NCBI GenBank assembly: GCA_965112735.1
Contig: OZ218956.1
Location: 992,001 to 1,056,000, forward strand
DNA: 64,000 nt
Source of the DNA: Phaeosaccion multiseriatum
Lineage: Eukaryota > Ochrophyta, other classes
Reading direction: 5' to 3'
Shown here: in pieces, positions 56,946 to 64,000 of the stretch
Position numbering within the stretch: the stretch's first letter is position 1
How the letters are laid out: each line of letters opens with the position of its first letter
Notes under the pieces: generated by a model
The model's database searches: none
What the model saw: only the letters and a program-made list of their open reading frames with translations
Told to the model about the DNA's origin: nothing
Made by a program: the position numbers and the translations under genes

Positions 56946-57095
56946 CCTGTTAGATGATTGAAGTAATTAAGCCATTTGTGAATGCCTGCAGGATGTTGAA
57001 CTGGCCAACCAATCAACTGCCACCTTCACACTAAGTCAATAAAGTCCTTCACACTATCAGCCTCCGGTGCTCCGGGATCGGGATAGACTCCGGGA
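56946..57095. promoter_or_regulatory. divergent promoter, deaminase / glycosyltransferase homologue
   Basis: The 150 bp between divergent starts contain an A/T-rich patch (GATTGAAGTAATTAAGCC near 56955) and CAATAAAGTCC near 57036. No specific factor site is recognised. Confidence 0.42.
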
Positions 57096-57313
57096 ATGGA
57101 TGGGCGGAGGACGACGACGACGAGGAGGAGGAGAAGGGCACCATCAGTCGTTCCGTTTTTGCCTGCCTCTTGCCTGTTGTGGCTCCTCGGCGGAGGGGGG
57201 AAGCTGTTGCCAGCTCGAGATCACAACCCAGAAGGACCGATACTATGGGGGGGGGGCTCGTTGCGTGTGGCCGAAGGCGCCCAGATAGGAGGAGATCAAT
57301 TCCAGACCTACTC

Positions 57314-57356
<43 letters not shown>

Positions 57357-60300
57357 CAGGACCAGCAGCGGGAGAAATTTGAGAGAGTCTTCATTCTGTA
57401 CAAGGAGGTGTCACCGTTTGCCAATAATATCCGTGACACTGCTAACGGGTTGGGAGAGGGACTAAAGAGGATCATATCCCAGCAGAAAGAAGAACAGCAG
57501 CAGGGAGGGCCCGCCTTAACAGTGCTAGTTTCTGAAGTTTCAGAGGGGGAAGCTTTCCTCTGGGAGGGATGCATGAGGGACCCAAAGGTGAGCAACCTTG
57601 TGTGAGCGCGGGTTGGAAAGAAAGGGGCCGTCCCATCCTTGGAGCCTTTGATATCATATCTCCCTCCCTGTCCCAGCAGATCTTGTTCATTGTTTTGGGA
57701 GCGGCTGGTGAGTGGTTAGCCTTTCCCCAGGCCCGTCGCTACATACTTGTCCAAACCGAGCCTTTGGATGGGTTTGGACTCCTTCTTGATGCGTACCAAC
57801 AGAAGCTTCGAAATGCTTTGGCTATTTGGGACTTCGGACCCGACTCTGCTCAGGTATCAGTTGCCTTGATCTCTAAAAACGCAGAGCAGGTTTGCACGGT
57901 CGAGCCTGAGTGTCTGATTGAGTGTGGTGCGTTTGTCAACGTGTTGTGGTTGTATGCTTACAACACAAGAACCAATTCTTCCACCAAACCTGCTCCCTTG
58001 GGTCTCAGGTTTTGCGGGCCGCAGGATTGCATGTCTGGCATGTCGATCCCCCTGTCTCCGGCCACGCGGTGCGCAACTCACAAATCTTTGGCTTTGTGGA
58101 CGAGGAGCCAATTGGGCCTGAGCGGCGGCCCATAGGTAGGGATTAAGGGAAGGGCTTGGTGTGTCTCTTGTGCGTCTATCTATATGACTCTCCCTCTTTC
58201 TCTCTCCATTCGCCATGTGAAAGATGTGGTAGTCGATGGGTGGACGGGAACGAGCCGCGAGCACGCTTTTCTGCGCGCTGGCTTGGTGCCCCGGGCAGAG
58301 GCGTATGACCTAGAGCTGGACCGCATTTACATCAATTCTTTCATGCGAGGAGCACGCCGAGATGAGGCCCTTTTCTTGGCAAAGGTGGGTAGGTAGATGC
58401 AAAAAGGCGGAGGTCTGCAATTGACCTGGGGGCGAGTCAGGCAGCCTGGCCTTCTCCCACGTACCCCCGCCCCTACCCCCCCCTTCTCTTTGCAGGTGGT
58501 TGTGTGTTTACATGCGCACGGTCCCGCCAAGCACTTGCACAAGCAGCGCTTGTTCCACCTCCTGGCTATGGGTAAGTCAGCGTTCTTCCAGCGTTTGGTT
58601 GTTTTTAACTGAGAGGTGGACCCTCCCGAAAAGTCGGGGTTTCCTCTGCGTTTGGGGCGTATCTTTATGCGCCTCCTTCCCTCGGCGTTTGGACCTTGCT
58701 ACAGGCAAGGCTGTGGTGTGCGAACAGGGAGATGGGACCGAGCTCAGCGCTTGGTATGCCGACGCGGTTGTGTTTGTGCAGTCCCCAACTGAAGTCCTTC
58801 CTGCAGTGGCCACTTTGCTGAAGCACCCGGCTAAGCTCCGGCAGCTGGAACGGAGAGCATTGGCTCTTTGGCAGACTCACACGGCAAATACCTGGAACCA
58901 GACAGGGGGGGGGGGAGAAGGCATGGGAGGCGTGGGAGGTGCCGATTATCCCTCGCCATCGCCGCTGGAGGTGGCCTGGCGGGAGAGCCTGGCCCTAACT
59001 GCTCATCTGGAGAGGCAACCTGCCCTCCCCGACAGTGGAGAAAGGAGAGGTTCGCGAAGGGTTGACGAAGGGGGGATGGAAGAGCTATTATACTGCTCTG
59101 GTCAGGGCCCTGACGACAAGATGTTGGGGCCGAACAATAGCTCAGATGAGCTGTGGGCCGCTCGTGGAGCCCAACTCTCCAGTGCGTGGCAGGTGAGCCC
59201 AAATGACAAACTCCACACAGAGAGGGCACGGAGAAGCGGACTGCCCGTAATCAGTTTATGACAAGCCCACACGCGCGATTGGTCATGTACCCCTCCCTTC
59301 TTCAGGATCGTCTGTTGACCCCAACCCTCTTCAGCTGCTTCTCGATGGAACGCTCTGCTTCAAGCTATCAGTGCTTTGTCGTGGACTGCTGGCACCACCG
59401 TGTCCTCCTCGTCAACCCACCAGACCCGAGCAACCAGTCTTCGAAGCTAGAGAACGGCACTGGTGAGAACCAAATCGCTCTCCTTCCACCTTCTGCAAGA
59501 GGGCCGAAGCCAGGAAGGCCCGTCAGGTGAATCCATTAGCAAATTGTCTGCATTTGTTAGTGCATGCGTGCAAGCGCTGGCAGACTTTGGTGAGCACACG
59601 ACTGTCTCTGAAGTTATGACCCGCACCTTCTAACGACTGCAGGGAATGGGCGACAACTCTGGATCAAGACCCCATTGCTGCACCACATAGCCTCGCTCCG
59701 GATGAAGCTGGTACTCGCGTGCTTGTGGACTGTTCGGAGGAGAGGAGTGTCCGCGTATACGCCAAGACACATGCCGACTTGGGAGAGGAGGAAAGGGCGG
59801 GCAGAGGAGGTGCTCAGCAGGCTTATATCTTGGCTCAGATAATAGTATCACCCCGAGGGGGGGCACCTCACCGCATACGGTTCTCCAGGTGGGTTGGGAT
59901 AGTAGCGTAATGACTTTTCTGGAGCGATGGCTGTTCTCACGTGCGTAGCCCCCTCCCCCCTCCTTGCCTGTGCCGTCTCTTAGGGGGGCTTGGTATGTGC
60001 TCTTCAACTTACCGCTACACGTTGTGCGGCTGGTGGAAGACGACGCCAGAGGATGGCCATATGTCAAAGTGGATGCAAGCCCTCTCCTCCCGGAGCAGTT
60101 CCAGTGCTACTCTCGGTCCTTCTTCCTTGATTGGGATGACGGCGGTGACGAGAAGGAAGGTCCTGTGCCTCCGTGGAAAGGTCCTGTTCTCTACGTGATA
60201 TCCACGTGTGAGGCGGTCGCTCACGTTCAATGGTGGGGCCGGGGTGAGGAGACAGAGCTGGAGCTCGTTGCTGATTACAAGGTGCCTGAACATTGGAAAG

Positions 60301-60926
60301 AAGTGAATGACATACATCTGCTGGCAAAGTCGGGAGTAAGCGAGGCTGAAAGTCTTCCATGCCGAGGAGGAACAGCACCAGGAGCGTGTTCCAGAGATGA
60401 AAAGGCACCCGGCGGCATCCAAGATTCAGCTGCTGGCGAGTACCCGAGGTCGTCGGCTCCTCCTGCTCACCCTCCGTCGAGCTCGTCGTGGTGGCTTCTG
60501 ACGTCGTTTGCGCCCCTTCCCAGTCTGCAGTTGTGTAGCAACATTGCCTCTCTGTCCACCTCCTGCGTCGATATTCAGGAGCGCTGCGGACTTGGCCCTG
60601 ATGCTCTCCCGTATTTCTTCGGGAAAGCGCCTCCTCCTCCCTACGCTCGAGCCCTGTTTCACCGCAACGAAAGTCATGATGTGGTGTACCTCACTCTGAC
60701 CACTGTTGACTTCGAGCAGTCTGCGGATGACCCTGGCTCCGGCTCGGGACTGTATTACCTTCGCCTCACGAGACAGGAAGCAGAAGGAGATGAGGAGGAT
60801 CGGTCGGGAGTGTGGCAATGTGAGTCCGCGCTGGCGGCTCGCTTCGGATTCGGCTCTCGAGAGAGTTACGCACGCTTTCTTTCCGTGGTTGACTACAAAG
60901 GGTGGTCGATAAATCGCCCGGCGTAA
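57096..60926 (+). CDS. glycosyltransferase-like protein with large C-terminal extension
   Basis: Exons 57096-57587, 57680-57853, 58009-58135, 58224-58384, 58496-58571, 58705-59192, 59306-59526, 59643-59888, 59984-60926; 975 residues. After a basic start (TTTTRRRRR), a hydrophobic SVVPFLPASCLLWLLGGGG acts as signal or anchor; a polyglutamine run follows. Residues about 95-420 align in order with the gene at 52744: RVFILYKEVSPF, RYILVQTEP, NALAIWDFGP, VVVCLHAHG..LHKQRLFHLLAMGKAVVCEQGD and DAVVFVQSPTEVLP, so it is a paralogue. The remaining about 500 residues (exons 7-9) have no counterpart there. They are beta-strand-like with many Trp/Tyr (CWHHRVLLVNPP, AWYVLFNLPLHVVRLV, YVISTCEAVAHVQWWG) and could be a sugar-binding or second catalytic module. 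Exon joins are good; the C-terminal function is unknown. Confidence 0.62.
57315..57353 (+). repeat. CAG tract encoding polyglutamine
   Basis: About 13 CAG codons lie between the membrane segment and the transferase domain of the glycosyltransferase homologue. Confidence 0.88.
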
Positions 60927-61575
60927 TGAAGAGAGGACTCGTTTTCAACCCCTGATACACTATCGCCCAAGCGCTATCGGCCGCCGGCCAAATGATCGGC
61001 CCCATGCACGCCTAGCGGTTTTGCTCTAGGCCGCTAGGCCGCTCGGCCTTCAGCCGATCTAGGCCTAGGCCGGCGGCCTCCGCCCGCTCTAGCCCGCTCA
61101 CTTTTCAGTCCTAGGCGGCCTACATAGCCCGCCTCTAGGCAGCCTCCCAGTGACCGTGGGCGCGTGCGTGGTGCCGCCCAGCCAGTGGGTAGCAGCAACA
61201 CCTGTAGGTCTGCACTCCTCGTAGGGCCAGCGAGGCGGAAGAGACAACACGAACGAAGTCTACTCCTCACCTCCAATCCCATGCAATGAAACTGACTACT
61301 CTTTGCACTCTGGGCACTCCCACCGTCCGCCTAGTTGGCTGGCGTCTGCCCGCCGCCTATAGCAGCATTGTTGAAAATGATCACTTTCAGTTTGTTTGAA
61401 AGCTTGAACTGAAACTGGATCTTTGGGCAATGACTCCCAGGCGATGATTTTTCCATCCCTGTAGGTAGGGCATGCCCTTTTCTCCATTAGCGGGATGGAC
61501 CCGATCGAGTCCACTGCACTTGAAGTGGTTCCATAGAGAACCTTAGGGAACAGGAAGGAAGGAGTTTGCTTTGGA
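60927..61575. other. intergenic spacer with GCC/TAGGC palindrome-rich block
   Basis: The 649 bp lie between two + genes. The left part (60960-61150) is crowded with CTAGGCC, GGCCTAG, CGGCC and GCCGGC words that can pair with each other. To the right, the reverse strand at 61487-61296 has a 63-codon open frame ending WECPECKE with a CPxC element; it is protein-like but has no partner exons, so it may be a remnant of a zinc-finger or mobile-element gene. Confidence 0.5.
60960..61150. repeat. self-complementary CTAGGCC/GGCCTAG cluster
   Basis: Many short inverted words (CTAGGCCGCTAGGCC, ATCTAGGCCTAGGCC, CTAGGCGGCC) occur within 190 bp, a composition found nowhere else in the window. It could fold into stable hairpins, or be the end of a decayed mobile element. 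Confidence 0.6.
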
Positions 61576-64000
61576 ATGAATTTATCTTACCGTCTTTGGT
61601 ACCTCGGCTTGTGTTGGGCCACCTGCTGTCTGCGCTTCGCCGCCCCAATACCGCTCTGTGAGGAGGTGTCCTCCAAGGCTGGTGCGCTGCTGCATTCCTT
61701 GGAGGAGGATATCTCAACGAAGGAGGCTTGGGCATATGACGGCAGCATTCTCGACCACGCAGCGGGAGAGGCATGTTTGCAGGCCTTCCAGTGGGATTGC
61801 GCGCTCGTGGTTTTCGGCATGGAGCTCGAAAAATTGCTTGGCGAGTATGGGCTTTACCCTCCTGTCAACGGGGTGGGCGGGCAGAGAAAGACGCAAAAGG
61901 AGATCCTGGCATATTTTGCGGTACCAGCAGGAGGAGGGGGAGACGGGGACGGAAACTCCTCCTCCTCCTCAAATCTTTTCATAGAGGCTGCTGAACGCTT
62001 CTATAACTACGGCTTAGTTAGTCATCACGCGTTCGCAGGAATCGTGACGCTCGACCGTAGGCGGCTGCTCGAGCTATCTCGGAGATCCCTCAGCGTATGT
62101 CTGGATATCTTGGACCACATCGTGCTCGCCCCTGCTGGCGTAGCAGCAGTAGGAGGAGGCAAGGGTCCTGACCGGCCCTTCAGGTCCTCTGCGCCGGAGT
62201 CTGCAGTCACTCTTTATGAGGATTGCCGGAGCACTTTGGCGGATACTTACCTCCTCCTACGGGGCATGCCGTACACACTCCTCGCCAAGGAAGACGAAGT
62301 ACTCGAGGAGTATTACTACCAGCAAGCTCCGATTCCATACGGAGATGAGGGTTCATTAGCCACAGAAAGCGAGAATGCCTGCTTGCTGGAACGGGCCCTC
62401 CTTCACGCTCGCTTTCGGCGGCACGACGTTGCCATCCAGATGCTACTCCCCCACTGCGACGCCAATCCAGGTGGCTATGCCCCCCGGGAGTGTAGAGGTA
62501 CGCATGTACGCAGCAAAGAGGGAGAGGAGGCTAATGTGGGTGGGGGATGCTGTGAGGAAGATCGGAGTAGCAGGGAAGGGGGGCTCGAGCACGATGGGGA
62601 CATTGATGTTCGTCACCAGCTCGACCCCTACTTCGCCACGCCGAGCAAGAGGCAGCCAAAGCGGCAAGAGACGAAAGGTAGCGTCGGAGAGTGCTTCTGC
62701 AGGGCTATCGAGGTCATCCAGAAGCATGCTTCAGTAAGTGTGAGCCTTTCACATGTACACCGGCTCTTGGATGCGGTCATGCCCCTAGGCCAGGCGGGCT
62801 ACCACTTTTCTCCCACCCCTGTCGCTGCTGTCCATGGCGAATCTCTTGCTCACCAAGAGGGTTCGGGGCCAACAGCGAGGCGGGAGGCCTTGAGGGAAGC
62901 AGCGGAGCAAGGCGATGATTCCGTGCCAGCAACGGTGGGGATCTTCCTCCTGCTGGGCCAGGAGAGGATGGAGCTGGCCGCCGCTCACCCGCTGCTTTGC
63001 CGTTCGCTGCTTCATCTCTGGCGCTCACCTGAGCATCGAGCTACTGTGGCGAGGTGCCGCCTGCACGTAATTGGCTCGATCAGGTCAGTGATGTCAATGG
63101 GAGACAAGGACAGGTAGACGCTTTCGTGACTTTCCTCTCACCATCTTTCTCTATGGTTCCCTCGGGCCTGGCCTCAGCCCCGCTTACCCGCAGCAGGAGG
63201 AGAGCTTCCGCCGGGCACTGGGGGAGGCCGCCGACCACCTGTGGGGCGGTTACCACCTCGTAAGAGGGGCGGACTTGCCCCAATACGCTTGGGACGGAAA
63301 CTATCTGCGGTACGTGCGTGTGTTGGTTGGTCGTATCGTGCTTGCGGTGCCTGCAAAGTAAAGTGCTTGTGTCTCTTCCCATTCAGTGCGAGTCTGAGGT
63401 CCGCCCTTTCCCGTCAACTGAAGCCCTCTGATGTAGAATCATACGCTTTTTACTGACCACGTCGTCTTACCCGCTACACCTTCTCTTGTTCTCCTCACTC
63501 GTGCGCTGCAAGCCCTTCTTACCTCCCTCGTCCCTTCTCTCCTGGAACATCGTAGGAAAGTTTACTCCTTCTATTGGCTAAGCGCTTCTCTGGGGTACAC
63601 TCATGTCATGAGTGTCGACGACGACATAATCATCTCGCCGTACGCGCTCGCTTCCCTCGTGAGCAATGCGGACAAGCTAACTTACACCCCTCATCCCCCG
63701 GGCGGAGAGGAGTCGAAAGACAGGGCCCGCGAGGAGGAAGGACAGGCAGAGGCAGGAGAGATGATGGCGACGGCGGAAGCATCCAACTACCGCCACCGCT
63801 CGGCCAAGGGCACAGAAGGAGCAGAAGCGCGAGCATGTAGTATCCTCTCTCCCGCACTCTCTACGGGCATACCCTCCACGGAGATGTGGATCGACGCGCA
63901 CCTGCTGTCGGACAGTAGCGGGAGAGAGGATGCTGTCGATGCAGAGGCCATTCTGAAGTGTTTCGCGCAGTCGACGGTTCCCGAAGGAGACTTGCAGACA
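61576..64000 (+). CDS. secreted glycosyltransferase with DxD motif (3' partial)
   Basis: Exons 61576-63083, 63178-63309, 63387-63398 (12-nt microexon, tentative) and 63556 to the window edge. LWYLGLCWATCCLRFAAPIPLC is a signal peptide. The first about 500 residues are helical, with repeated Leu/Ala helices that look like a solenoid (TPR-like) and polar Gly-rich inserts (about residues 310-370). Exon 2 carries GEAADHLWGGYHLVRGADLPQYAWDGNYL. After splicing, KVYSFYWLSASLGYTHVMSVDDDIIISPYAL follows: a hydrophobic strand, Val-Asp-Asp-Asp and a second strand, the DxD metal site of GT-A glycosyltransferases. The rest of the catalytic domain lies beyond the window. Substrate unknown; it continues the run of secretory glycan genes. 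Confidence 0.66.

Noticed and set aside
1-64000. tRNA, rRNA, intact transposase, retroelement or viral genes
   Set aside because: None was recognised by eye. A tRNAscan-SE, Infernal and RepeatMasker run would be decisive; short structured RNAs could have been missed.

Overview
The window is nuclear DNA of a eukaryote, most probably a photosynthetic stramenopile (ochrophyte alga). Genes are rich in short spliceosomal introns (about 60-330 bp, mostly GT-AG). Three predicted plastid proteins start with a signal peptide followed by a phenylalanine-bearing 'ASAFAP'-like site (..GVAS-FVP.., ..SVSA-FAF.., ..VAES-FHTF..), the targeting signature of red complex plastids. I cannot fix the genus; a eustigmatophyte or close relative is a guess. 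All exon chains were built by hand from splice signals, reading phase and coding character, so single boundaries may be off.

Layout: (A) 591-11216 +, about 2,700-residue coiled-coil protein, 5' end unresolved; (B) 11371-12723 -, plastid D27-like carotene isomerase family protein; (C) 12913-14288 +, proteasome alpha-type subunit carrying an N-terminal signal peptide; (D) 14306-15236 -, plastid FUN14-domain membrane protein; (E) 15318-21012 +, coiled-coil protein with Sfi1-like repeats and an EF-hand/p25-alpha-like C-terminus; (F) 21598-24050 -, unrecognised 708-residue protein; (G) 24256-26177 +, plastid VTT/SNARE-associated (TVP38/DedA-like) membrane protein; (H) 26719-32210 -, plant/fungal-type tripartite tRNA ligase; (I) 32488-39938 +, unrecognised 1,897-residue protein with a polyhistidine tract; (J) 40635-45422 +, basic helical Trp-repeat protein; (K) 46295-47763 -, FCP1/NIF-type HAD phosphatase.

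From about 47.9 kb to the right edge most genes encode secretory-pathway glycan enzymes: (L) 47924-49897 + glycosyltransferase-like; (M) 50090-52518 - protein-kinase-fold plus SAM-methyltransferase fusion with a signal peptide; (N) 52744-54051 + glycosyltransferase; (Q) 57096-60926 + homologue of N with a long extra C-terminal half; (R) 61576->64000 + glycosyltransferase with a DxD motif, cut by the window edge. Interspersed are (O) 54213-55092 +, a small uncertain gene, and (P) 55306-56945 -, a dCMP/cytidine-deaminase-family enzyme. I infer that L, M, N, Q and R act on the same or related glycans in ER/Golgi; M has the two activities that in bacterial WbdD cap and terminate a polysaccharide chain.

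Gene order is striking: strands alternate almost strictly, giving seven divergent promoters of about 80-280 bp and several tail-to-tail pairs, one with stop codons only 17 bp apart. Simple repeats (CAG, TCC, CAC, GA, CA, GTGA) are common in exons, introns and spacers.
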